This document shows positions 8,041 through 15,755 of a stretch of DNA of 23,391 bases, piece by piece. The stretch is from NCBI GenBank assembly GCA_002434245.1, contig DJJR01000058.1, positions 1 to 23,391 on the forward strand, read 5' to 3'. Made by a program: the position numbers and the translations under genes. This stretch comes from Pelosinus fermentans. Its GTDB lineage: Bacteria > Bacillota > Negativicutes > DSM-13327. Every line of letters begins with the position of its first letter. Within the stretch, counting starts at the first letter, position 1. The notes below the pieces were generated by a model. That model searched no databases, had not been told where the DNA came from, and worked only from the letters and a program-made list of their open reading frames with translations.

Positions 8041-9486
8041 TTATCCAAGTTCTTCAAGTATCCGAAAAGAAAAAAGCAGATATTCTCTTTGATCTGCATT
8101 ATCAAGTCCTAAATCTACAATTTCATAAATTTTATTCAGTCTGGATATCACTGTGTTTCGATGAATAAATAATTTTGCGGCTGTTTTCACCCAGTTTCTT
8201 TCGCATTGCAGAAAGACCTTTAATGTTGCAGCGAGCTGTGTACCATTTTTCTGGTCGTATTTTTGCAGCTTTTTTAATGACGGATGAATACTGGCCATTA
8301 CAAAGCTGTACTCTTCTATACAGTTGATAATCGAATCAAATGCCACCTCAAAAAATGAAGTCTTATTTCTTTCAATAGCTTGTTGCCCCTGCCTTTTCAT
8401 AATATAAATTTCATCAATTCCTTTAAAAATAAAACTTACACCGTATCGAAAATTATATTGACTGCAAACTCTTTCGATCTGATATTGATATAGGTTATTT
8501 TTTGAAACATTCAAACATGCGATAATGCTCTGACTGTCATGTGTGATAACACAATCATCTAGTAAAGCACTCATCTTAGAAATCGTGGTCTTAGCGTTGG
8601 CCAGTAATTGCGCAGAATTCTTTTTTAATATGGCGACACAATATTCGTCATCTGCACTCCAATTATTTACTAAATATACAAAGTTTTTATAGCTTTGTTT
8701 TTTCTCCGGGCTATTTAACATAAAGGTAAAGAAGTTGCTGCAGACTTCGTGATTGCTTGTACTTTGGCTCCTATGCTTGATGGAAGACAGTGCATCGCAA
8801 ATGATAGTAGCAAGCTGGATTTCAGCTATACTAAAGGTTACTTTACTGTTGATGAGCATTTGCCCAATTACTTCACCCGCTTCATTGATCTGGCTGATGA
8901 CGATACATTTATTGTACGGCATCACTTCTTCAACACCTTCAATTTCGGTAACACTGCATTTTTGTACACTGGTATAGTTGTTAAAGAACCAACTGTCTCT
9001 AAGTTTTTCAATAACCTGAAAGCAAGATACACCTTTTAAAAGAAGATCGTCCCACACTGAGTTGACTGATCCCATCCCATACTGTTTTGACATAGCAGTT
9101 TTTCTCATTTCCATGTCAATTAAAAAGATGGGGCCAAAAAGATCTGCACAGTCATCAATAATTTTTTGTTCCGGTTCACTTTCTTTTGCGTCTTGCCGAA
9201 GTTTCGCCTCCCATCGATTGTAATAGGCGAAGGCGTCACTGACTTCATTGAGAATGTCTTCCAATAGACATCCTTTCAGGCAGATCATATCATTTTGATT
9301 AGTCAAAAGAATTTCTTCCTTAGACCCAGTGTCACCTGAACCTCTAATCATCAAAGTTGAATCGTCGGCGATGCCCCTTTGGGATATAATATGAAACTTT
9401 TCGAGTATTATGTCGCCATCAACAATTTCGCAAACTGGTTTGTACTTATCAAACCAATTGGCAAGAATCCACATGCTCAGCTTCAA
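8041..9486 (-). CDS. PucR/CdaR-family transcriptional regulator
   Basis: A regulator of about 481 residues. The C-terminal 55 residues contain the PucR-type helix-turn-helix: WVKTAAKLFIHRNTVISRLNKI followed by DLGLDNADQREYLLFSFRIL. The N-terminal two-thirds show no sharp motifs; a sensory domain followed by the GGDEF-like middle typical of CdaR/PucR proteins would fit the length, but I cannot confirm it. An open frame runs to a TTG at 9501, but that TTG is part of TTGGAG, which makes a good Shine-Dalgarno 9 bases before the TTG at 9486; an ATG at 9474 is the other candidate. The gene is divergent from the enoate-reductase-like gene and probably controls it. An 18-bp dyad (9503-9520) sits just upstream, placed for autoregulation. 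Confidence 0.85.
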   Translation of the reverse strand: MKLSMWILANWFDKYKPVCEIVDGDIILEKFHIISQRGIADDSTLMIRGSGDTGSKEEILLTNQNDMICLKGCLLEDILNEVSDAFAYYNRWEAKLRQDAKESEPEQKIIDDCADLFGPIFLIDMEMRKTAMSKQYGMGSVNSVWDDLLLKGVSCFQVIEKLRDSWFFNNYTSVQKCSVTEIEGVEEVMPYNKCIVISQINEAGEVIGQMLINSKVTFSIAEIQLATIICDALSSIKHRSQSTSNHEVCSNFFTFMLNSPEKKQSYKNFVYLVNNWSADDEYCVAILKKNSAQLLANAKTTISKMSALLDDCVITHDSQSIIACLNVSKNNLYQYQIERVCSQYNFRYGVSFIFKGIDEIYIMKRQGQQAIERNKTSFFEVAFDSIINCIEEYSFVMASIHPSLKKLQKYDQKNGTQLAATLKVFLQCERNWVKTAAKLFIHRNTVISRLNKIYEIVDLGLDNADQREYLLFSFRILEELG

Positions 9487-9502
9487 GGAAATCAGCTCCA
9501 AT

Positions 9503-9520
9503 ATATTGTTCGTACAATAT
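9503..9520. promoter_or_regulatory. Putative operator dyad, copy 1
   Basis: ATATTGT-TCGT-ACAATAT is a perfect 7-bp inverted repeat with a 4-base centre, immediately upstream of the PucR-like start region. Its 13-base core TTGTTCGTACAAT recurs with one change at 9671-9683, in front of the divergent gene. Two matched sites facing two divergent genes are what an operator pair looks like. The protein that binds them is not shown. Confidence 0.55.
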
Positions 9521-9555
9521 ACCTTCTCGTTTTTGAATCCAAAACATACGATAGA

Positions 9556-9597
9556 TATATAGTTATTTTATAACCACTATAGTAAAATAACTATATA
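9556..9597. repeat. Perfect 15-bp inverted repeat between divergent genes
   Basis: TATATAGTTATTTTA (9556-9570) and its exact reverse complement (9583-9597) enclose 12 bases. A terminator is not needed here, since both genes are transcribed away from this point. A regulator site or a cruciform-forming element is more likely. The repeat is all A/T except for one G/C pair per arm. Confidence 0.6.
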
Positions 9598-9670
9598 CTA
9601 CAGGAAGAATCATTGTCAAATATCTCCGACTAGAATTTTTATATAAAATGTAAGTGTTGTATTCACTGGA

Positions 9671-9683
9671 TTATTCGTACAAT
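9671..9683. promoter_or_regulatory. Putative operator, copy 2
   Basis: TTATTCGTACAAT matches 12 of 13 bases of the core at 9506-9518, 165 bases away and in the same orientation. It ends about 80 bases before the enoate-reductase-like start, where it could overlap the promoter. Confidence 0.5.
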
Positions 9684-9764
9684 TTGCAATCAAACAATAG
9701 TCAAAACAAGGTATGATTTATTGCTTGATAATTAACAAACTAAATGAATAATGGAGGTCATTTT

Positions 9765-11762
9765 ATGAACAAAAACACCAAGTATTCCCACGTTTTTGAG
9801 CCTATCATGGTAGGCAGGCTGACACTAAAAAATAGAATTGTTGTGCCGCCTATGATGCCCTGCCTCGCAACACCCGAAGGAAGAAGCACCTTGGAACTAA
9901 GTGCTTTTATGGGCCGTCTTGCTAAATCTGGTGCTGGACTCGTTTCTTTCGGTGAATCCAGCATTGATATGGATCGGGCTTTCGATCATATCGCAACTCT
10001 GAATCTGGGCTCTGATCTTTTTGTGCCTTCTCTGGCAGTGGCGGTAGAGGAAGTCCATCGTTACGGAGCCAAAGCTACCATTGAGTTGAGTCATGCAGGT
10101 GCTCTTGCCTACGAGGTGCTTTTAAATGGAAAATCAAGAATTGCTCCATCCCCTGCCCCAAATTATATTGCCCCCATCTATAAAGGGTACACTGTGGAAG
10201 TAATGGATAAAGATATGATCGATCAAATCAAGCAGAATTTTGTTGACGCTGTAGGAAGATGTGTTCATGCAAAATTCGATATGGTAACCATCCACGCTGG
10301 CCACGGTTGGCTTCTGGGACAATTTCTTTCGCCGACATTCAACCAGCGTACTGATGAATATGGAGGAAGTCTGGAAAACAGGATGCGTTTCCCTCTGGAG
10401 GTTTTAAAAGCAGTTCGTGATGCCTTTGGAGACCAGATTGCACTTGATATGCGAGTTTCCGGTAATCCACGCTTGCCAAAAGGTTTCCTGGCGGAAGAAG
10501 AAAATTTTGAAGAGCTGATTGCCTTCCTGCAGGCGGCAGAGTCATATCTTGACATGATGAATTTCTCGGCCGGCTATATCCCTGTACTTGAGACCAGTGA
10601 ATATATGATTCCATCGTATCTGCTTCCGCACAAAACCAATGCCGAATTTGCTGCGCAGGCAAAAAAGCACTTGCATATTCCAATCTCTGTGGCAGGTTCG
10701 TTTGTAGCGGTCGAAGAAGCGGATGAATTTATTGCCCAGGGCAATGCTGACATGGTTGGAATGGGACGAGCCTCTCTTGCCGATAACGATGTCTTTGTCA
10801 AAGCTGAACAGGGCAGAGACGATACAATCAGGCCCTGTATACGCTGCGTATACTGCGCAGGACGCATCCAACCTCCCAACTTTAAAAGCATACGTTGCGC
10901 AGTGAATCCGTTAATCGGGCGCGAGCTTGAATATCCCGATATGCTGACCACGCCTGCCAGAAAACATAAGATCATGATTATCGGCGGAGGTCCTGCCGGC
11001 ATGGAGGCGTGCCAACGCTTAACAGAGCTTGGGCATACGGTATTGCTCTACGATAAAGCTCCTGCCTTAGGTGGTATGCTTCATACAGCGGCGGCGCTCA
11101 GCTTCAAGCAGGATTTGGTACAATATATGAAATGGATGGTTAACCAAACTATGAAATCCGGTGCCGAAATCCACCTGAATACAGAAGTAACCGAAGAAAC
11201 CATTCGTTCCTTAAATCCCGATATTGTATTTGTAGCTATCGGAGCAGTTCCGGCCTATCCCCGCATTCCCGGAATGACAAAAGAAAACGTTGTATGGGCT
11301 GGGGATGTGGACACTAAAAAAGTAACAGTCGGAGATAATGTTGTCGTTGCGGGTTCGGGTTTAACCGGTACCGAATGTGCAATCGGTTTAGCGCAGGAGG
11401 GTAAAAATGTAACGTTAATTGATATGATTAAGCCCGAAGACTTCTTAAAAGATATCAACGGCATTGTTATTCTGTCTCTTATACGGATGGTTCAAGAGCT
11501 TGGAATTAAAATTCATTTTCAGTCAACTATGAAGAATATTACAAAAAACAGTGTCACCTATTTTGACGGAACGGATCAATTGGAACATACGCTAATCTGT
11601 GATAATGTCGTAAACGCCTTGGGAATGACCATAGAAAATAATGTCGTTAAGAAACTGTCTTCCGTAATTCCACAAAGTTACTTACTAGGAGATTGCTCCG
11701 GAAAGGCTCAAAACATCCAGACTGCCGTGTTGGATGGATTCACATATGCCAAACGAATCTAG
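9765..11762 (+). CDS. NADH:flavin oxidoreductase, enoate reductase / 2,4-dienoyl-CoA reductase type
   Basis: A 665-residue enzyme of the old-yellow-enzyme family with an added FAD/NAD domain, as in enoate reductases, BaiCD/BaiH and FadH. The N-terminal FMN barrel opens HVFEPIMVGRLTLKNRIV and has HAGHGWLLGQFLSP followed by NQRTDEYGGSLENR (177-206). Four cysteines for a 4Fe-4S cluster follow at 358, 361, 364 and 378 (CIRCVYC ... C). The spacing is 2-2-13, closer to trimethylamine dehydrogenase than to the 2-3-11 of E. coli FadH. Next come an FAD-binding GGGPAG (407-412) and a second dinucleotide fold (VVVAGSGLTGTECAIGL). It should reduce an activated C=C bond with NAD(P)H; the substrate is unknown. 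GGAGG lies 7 bases before the ATG at 9765, which I prefer to an earlier in-frame ATG at 9744. It is probably regulated by the divergent PucR-like protein. Confidence 0.92.
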   Translation: MNKNTKYSHVFEPIMVGRLTLKNRIVVPPMMPCLATPEGRSTLELSAFMGRLAKSGAGLVSFGESSIDMDRAFDHIATLNLGSDLFVPSLAVAVEEVHRYGAKATIELSHAGALAYEVLLNGKSRIAPSPAPNYIAPIYKGYTVEVMDKDMIDQIKQNFVDAVGRCVHAKFDMVTIHAGHGWLLGQFLSPTFNQRTDEYGGSLENRMRFPLEVLKAVRDAFGDQIALDMRVSGNPRLPKGFLAEEENFEELIAFLQAAESYLDMMNFSAGYIPVLETSEYMIPSYLLPHKTNAEFAAQAKKHLHIPISVAGSFVAVEEADEFIAQGNADMVGMGRASLADNDVFVKAEQGRDDTIRPCIRCVYCAGRIQPPNFKSIRCAVNPLIGRELEYPDMLTTPARKHKIMIIGGGPAGMEACQRLTELGHTVLLYDKAPALGGMLHTAAALSFKQDLVQYMKWMVNQTMKSGAEIHLNTEVTEETIRSLNPDIVFVAIGAVPAYPRIPGMTKENVVWAGDVDTKKVTVGDNVVVAGSGLTGTECAIGLAQEGKNVTLIDMIKPEDFLKDINGIVILSLIRMVQELGIKIHFQSTMKNITKNSVTYFDGTDQLEHTLICDNVVNALGMTIENNVVKKLSSVIPQSYLLGDCSGKAQNIQTAVLDGFTYAKRI

Positions 11763-11775
11763 ATTTCTAGATTCG
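11754..11775. terminator. 22-bp palindrome over the stop codon
   Basis: CGAATCTAGA-TT-TCTAGATTCG is a perfect 10-bp dyad with a 2-base centre, and it includes the TAG stop (11760-11762). The downstream flank is AT-rich without a proper T-run. It may end or stabilise the transcript. Confidence 0.45.
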
Positions 11776-11972
11776 TCGGAAAATTTCTTAGTTTTGCTTA
11801 AAGCATAAATCACCTATCCTTTCTTTAGATACAGATAATACCAAAAAGCAGCTTTACGGTCAGAAATGACTCGTAGAGCTATTTTTTTTAAATCGGGGTC
11901 GAGTAGAGGCAGACCTCACGATCTAGCCCTCCGGGTAGAAATGCCACGCAATTCATAGCCCAGACCCCCACA

Positions 11973-12005
11973 GAACTAGGCGTGCGGATTTCCCGCACCT
12001 AGCTC
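11973..12005 (-). ncRNA. Group II intron domain V
   Basis: On the minus strand: lower stem GAGCTAGG pairing with CCTAGTTC (one G-U), a CG bulge, and upper stem TGCGG/CCGCA around GAAAT. The AGC at positions 2-4 and the bulge are the catalytic features of domain V. It is 33 bases rather than the usual 34, with the missing base in the loop region. Confidence 0.8.
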
Positions 12006-12202
12006 TTCAGAATTGATTCACAGCATTGCTGTTCTCCGTATTTTTCTTTTCTCACTGCATCAACACCAACTGCCTTTCCTGTTGACAGGGCACTATGGGC
12101 TGCTTTCAGACTTTCTTCGTCAATTGCATGGATTAGGGTTTGCAACTTAACTCTGGGTCTTTGTTTGGCTAATTCGGTTATCCTTGTCAGTTTTGTTACC
12201 AA
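11999..12202 (-). pseudogene. Group II intron reverse transcriptase, N-terminal fragment
   Basis: About 67 residues are left of a protein normally over 400 residues long. KLTRITELAKQRPRVKLQTL, KAVGVDAV and EKYGEQ match the N-terminal start of intron-encoded reverse transcriptases (LtrA type). The catalytic YADD region, the maturase and any endonuclease domain are absent: the frame ends at domain V of the intron RNA, so an internal deletion removed the rest. There is no ATG; the open frame continues a few codons upstream of the TTG at 12202. Confidence 0.82.
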
Positions 12203-12526
12203 TGGTTTCTCTGCCTCCAGTGCAGCATTGTTTCCCTTTTCAAGGGCACTACTATGTTACGCCCTTCCCTCCGCAGGCATTACCCTACTTCTTCGGTAGT
12301 ATGGCGTAATCCGACTCCCTGCCGCCTATTTGGCTTCCTCATTTTCAACTTGTCAGCCATACTCTTTTCAGAGCGCGTCAGGGCCTCCCAAGTTCACACG
12401 GAGTAACGTTGTGTAGCATGCCAAGACCTATGATCCCGGGGCGCCAAACTTAACTCACCTTATCGCTAAGCCTGGTATTGTCTTCTGCTCGTCCCATGCA
12501 TCGACCAGTCCCAAGAGGAATTTCGG

Positions 12527-12558
12527 GAATAAACTCACAATAACCGTCCCCTTGATTT
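12527..12558. repeat. 32-bp dispersed repeat, copy 2
   Basis: 29 of 32 bases are identical to 8003-8034. It lies within the 5' half of the group II intron, which implies that the repeat inserted into the intron RNA or that the intron's 5' part was rebuilt. Confidence 0.6.
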
Positions 12559-12797
12559 GAATTAAGCACAGCTAAGAATAGCCTACAGACAAAAATACAG
12601 GCCGATTCTCACGCTGTGCTTTCTGACCACCCTTCTGCTCCCTGGGTTATCAGTCTGCTGGATTAGACCCTAAACCTTAGAAGCAACTCAAATAACATTA
12701 TTTATAGTACTAAAACATAATAGATAATCCTCAAAATCCAGCTGGTAATTCTCTTATGAGAACGCGAACCACCGACGCACGATTATGGAGAAGACCA

Positions 12798-14843
12798 TTA
12801 TTTATTAGTTTCAAATTTTACACTAACAACGCGATAAATAAATATGGCAATCATCGTAATAAATACGAGTAAGCCGAGCCAATCAGCTGTGGGACCAAAA
12901 TCCTTGCCTACGAGTGACAGAGGCGAATCACTGCCGCCGTTTGTTACTGAAAATACAATAATAATGGCAATGATTACTCCCATTAAACTTTCACCAACAA
13001 TCAGCCCAGATGCAAACAGCACACCATGACGGTTACAAAGCTCCACATCTGCTTCTATATTTTTCGGACTCCGCTTCACCGCCCGATTACGCAGATAGCG
13101 ATTTACCAAATAGCCCATGACAGCACCTATAACCAGCGGCATTTCCAAGGTAGGCGGCAAATAAATCCCCATGCCTACAGCTAACGGCGGCAGGCAGTAT
13201 TTTGCTGAGTTCTTTTTCAAGAGTAAATCTACAATAATCATTGCAATCCCAACTCCCACGCCGAAAAGGATATAATTCCAATCCAAATTATGACTGAAAA
13301 TCCCTTGGGCGATCGTAGTCATCAAAGTTGCCTGCGGCGCAGATAGGACTTGGCCTTCGTCCATTCCAGTGCGCGGCATAGCCCCGACAAAACCATATGC
13401 TTCATATAATAGATTCAATACCGGTGCAATGGCAAATGCTCCGACGACGCAGCCCACCAACAGGGCTACTTGCTGCTTCCATGGCGTGGCGCCAACAAGA
13501 TAACCCGTTTTTAAATCTTGCAGATTATCGTTGGAAATAGCAGCAATACTGACAATCACGCTCGTCATGAATATAGCTAAAGCAATGGCGAATTTACTTC
13601 CTATTTCTGTGTCAAAAAGATTGACTGCAGTACCAATTCCAAGTACCACAAGAGAAGATACAATAATTCCTAAAATGCCGATCCCCGAAATCGGACTGGC
13701 TGATGTTCCAATGAGTCCGGCCATGTAACCACATGCAGCAGCTACAAAAAATCCCATGCAAATAGAGATAGCAACACCTGTAACAACAAAAATCCCTGTG
13801 ATACCTGCTGACAGGTTCGCATCTGCAATAAAGGAATAAAACGTTCCCAGCAGCCCAATAACAATAATACTCAAAACAATGACTGTCGCTTTCGGAGATA
13901 GATCTGTATCCATGCGGTGCAAACTTTTTCCGGTTTCTGAACGTCTCATAGCTTGTATCGAAATGCGCATACCATCTAGGATTGGTTTTACAAGCGTAAT
14001 CAGCGTCCATATTGCAGCAATCCCTATCGTACCAGCACCGATAAGGCGCACCTTTTGTGACCATACAGCAGTTGCAAAGGCACTGGCACTCTGCCCGGCT
14101 GCCGGTGACATCACAGATGTAAGATAGGGCACAAATACACCCCATGACAGGATAGTCCCTGCTAATATTGCCATACCACTGGCAATACCTATTAAATAGC
14201 CAGCTCCCAATAAAGCAGAAGAAAAGCCGAGAGGCAGCTGCGTAGTAACTTTGCCGAAGCTGAACCAATAGTGCACTCCCGAAGAAATAGCGTGAAAGCC
14301 CTCTGCACATAAACTGACAATAGCCGCAACAATACCACCAGACATAATATCTTTTACACCATTATCTTTGGCTTCTGCAGCATTGCCACTGCCTACTTTC
14401 AAAATTTCTGCAGCTGCGAGCCCCTCAGGATAAGGCAAATCACTATTGACAATCATAGCACGGCGCAGTGGGATTGTGAACAACACGCCAAGGCCACCGC
14501 CGCAAGCACAAATCATCAAAGTCTGCCAGAAAGCAAATCCCTGCCAATATCCCAGCATCAATAAGCCGGGAATAATAAATATAACTGCCGAAAGAGTACC
14601 TGCTGCCGATGCCTGGGTCTGAACCATATTATTTTCCAAGATATTAGAGTCTTTAAACATCTTCAAAATTGCCATAGAAATAACTGCTGCAGGTATAGAC
14701 GACGAAAAAGTGAGCCCTACTTTTAAACCCAAATAAACATTAGATGCTGTAAAAATAATCGTAATTACCATTCCCAGCAATATTCCCCGCAGCGTAAGCT
14801 CAGGCACGTTTAGTTCATTACTCATAAAATCTACTTGTTTCAT
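12798..14843 (-). CDS. OPT-family oligopeptide transporter
   Basis: A polytopic membrane protein of about 681 residues with some 14-16 hydrophobic segments, of the OPT/YSL family that imports short peptides or metal chelates. Recognisable stretches are the N-terminal ELTLRGILLGMVITIIFTASNVYLGLKVGLTF region, PYPEGLAAAEIL, TSASPISGIGILGI, ISNDNLQDLKTGYLVGATPW and the C-terminal HGVLFASGLIVGESLMGV. The length matches bacterial members. I chose the ATG at 14843 because GGAG lies 7 bases upstream; the ATG six bases earlier is too close to it. A 25-codon ORF ends inside this ribosome site. Whether the substrate is peptide or metal chelate cannot be read from the sequence. Confidence 0.93.
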   Translation of the reverse strand: MKQVDFMSNELNVPELTLRGILLGMVITIIFTASNVYLGLKVGLTFSSSIPAAVISMAILKMFKDSNILENNMVQTQASAAGTLSAVIFIIPGLLMLGYWQGFAFWQTLMICACGGGLGVLFTIPLRRAMIVNSDLPYPEGLAAAEILKVGSGNAAEAKDNGVKDIMSGGIVAAIVSLCAEGFHAISSGVHYWFSFGKVTTQLPLGFSSALLGAGYLIGIASGMAILAGTILSWGVFVPYLTSVMSPAAGQSASAFATAVWSQKVRLIGAGTIGIAAIWTLITLVKPILDGMRISIQAMRRSETGKSLHRMDTDLSPKATVIVLSIIVIGLLGTFYSFIADANLSAGITGIFVVTGVAISICMGFFVAAACGYMAGLIGTSASPISGIGILGIIVSSLVVLGIGTAVNLFDTEIGSKFAIALAIFMTSVIVSIAAISNDNLQDLKTGYLVGATPWKQQVALLVGCVVGAFAIAPVLNLLYEAYGFVGAMPRTGMDEGQVLSAPQATLMTTIAQGIFSHNLDWNYILFGVGVGIAMIIVDLLLKKNSAKYCLPPLAVGMGIYLPPTLEMPLVIGAVMGYLVNRYLRNRAVKRSPKNIEADVELCNRHGVLFASGLIVGESLMGVIIAIIIVFSVTNGGSDSPLSLVGKDFGPTADWLGLLVFITMIAIFIYRVVSVKFETNK

Positions 14844-14854
14844 ACCCATACTCC

Positions 14855-14932
14855 TCATCTTATAAATTTTACCAACCTGGATTGGTCACAAATCCATGAG
14901 CAATTCCCCCAATCTCTATTACTGCGTTTCAT
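14855..14932 (-). CDS. Possible 25-residue leader peptide of the OPT gene
   Basis: A short frame starts at an ATG (14932) with AAGGA 6 bases upstream and ends at a TGA that overlaps the GAGGAG of the OPT gene. The peptide begins MKRSNRDWGNCSW and is hydrophilic. Ribosomes finishing it would be placed on the next gene's ribosome site, so it could couple or regulate OPT translation. I know of no homologue. Confidence 0.3.
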   Translation of the reverse strand: MKRSNRDWGNCSWICDQSRLVKFIR

Positions 14933-15257
14933 ATAATTTCCTTTTTAAGAATCGCAGTAAACCGTATAATATCCTTCCCACAAGGACTACTTAAAATAAT
15001 TTTCTATATTTTCATACAAAATCCTTTATTATTTCGTGTAATCATATAATTTGGCATAAAAATGGGAATCTAAAACGCACTTCGTCATTACTATTTTTTG
15101 AGGCGGCCGAAAGGACAAGCTCAGGAACTAATAACATTATATCAATCCAGACTTCTGAATAAAGTAATTTTCAGTCTAATCCCCCACAATGCTATTAAAT
15201 GCTTAGTATAAATCTATTCTTAATGTTGCTAACTAATTACAGTTCGATAATTAAATG
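14933..15257. other. Intergenic stretch upstream of the OPT gene
   Basis: No gene or known RNA motif is visible. It should contain the OPT promoter; a TATTAT-like -10 near 14970 on the minus strand has no good -35. A small stem (TCCTT/AAGGA) lies near 14977-14991. Confidence 0.35.
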
Positions 15258-15306
15258 CAGGGGTAAGTAGCCTGAGGAAATCTCACCCTCATGCTACTTA
15301 CCCCTG
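15258..15306. repeat. Long two-part hairpin
   Basis: CAGGGGTAAGTAGC (15258-15271) pairs perfectly with 15293-15306, and an inner stem TGAGG (15273-15277) pairs with 15287-15291. There is no T-run on either side, so it is not a standard terminator. It lies 10 bases past the stop of a broken PIG-L-like gene and could be another REP-type element. Confidence 0.6.
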
Positions 15307-15316
15307 TAAGAGAAGG

Positions 15317-15726
15317 CTAAAATTTATTAAGAAAAACGGGCTGCCAACCAGTTTGGTCAATCACGGCTTTATGTTTGTTTTTTGTCACCACCTGAATGAG
15401 GAAAAAATGGGGTACCTGAATCTGGGTTAAGGGGATCTTAATAATCACATCATCTTGATATCGAATGACCGCATCGGTATATAAATTGGTATCACTCTCG
15501 CTAAAATAGAGTATCTCCTTCTCCCGAATTGTTTTGTTATCCTGTAGACCAAAGGTCATAATAGACACCTGGTATTGATTTTGCCTGTCCACAAATCCGG
15601 GAATATGAAAATGCAGCCAAATTGTCTTATCTTGCAAATAGCTGCCAATGGTGGATATCTTGCCTTTATTCTCTAAGGCGCCTATTAGGCTTGTCCCCTG
15701 GGTATTCACTAAAATAGGGTCTTGTT
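15317..15726 (-). pseudogene. C-terminal remnant of a PIG-L deacetylase-like gene, copy 1
   Basis: About 135 residues remain, from roughly DPILVNTQGTS to QPVFLNKF. The last 44 residues are 82% identical (36 of 44) to the end of the frame at 18066-18413, whose N-terminus is PIG-L-like, so this is probably the C-terminal region of the same kind of gene. An open frame continues upstream to 15769, but its first residues ([11 protein letters not shown]) are simply the translated REP palindrome. The upstream part of the gene was cut off where the REP/RAYT block begins. The C-terminal domain has no motif I recognise; beta-rich content is likely. Confidence 0.65.
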
Positions 15727-15730
15727 TTGG

Positions 15731-15755
15731 ACAAGGGGACAGGTTCCTTGTCCCA
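15731..15755 (-). repeat. REP palindrome, 3' side of the RAYT gene
   Basis: On the minus strand it reads GGGACAAGGAACCTGTCCCC followed by TTGT. It touches the TAG stop of the transposase gene (15758-15756). It is inverted relative to the copy at 16554-16581, so the two flank the gene as a pair. Confidence 0.85.

Larger units (their letters stand above)
11900..12780 (-). mobile_element. Degenerate group II intron
   Basis: On the minus strand the element starts with GTGCG (12780-12776), which fits the group II 5' consensus. About 580 bases of structured RNA follow; one example is the 9-bp stem AAGCACAGC/GCTGTGCTT near 12567-12630 with nested stems. Then come the N-terminal piece of an intron reverse transcriptase (12202-11999), domain V (12005-11973), and a domain VI region ending CTACTCGAC near 11900. 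Most of the reverse transcriptase is gone, so the element cannot move by itself. It begins 17 bases after the stop of the OPT transporter gene. A dispersed 32-bp repeat lies inside it. Both ends are estimates. Confidence 0.75.

Noticed and set aside
7908..8105. 65-codon frame overlapping the end of the PucR-like gene
   Set aside because: It overlaps the dispersed repeat and the real gene, and has no ribosome site or family resemblance.
13612..14310. 232-codon minus-strand frame inside the OPT gene
   Set aside because: It is rich in Cys, Tyr and Trp, a shadow of a membrane-protein gene in another frame.
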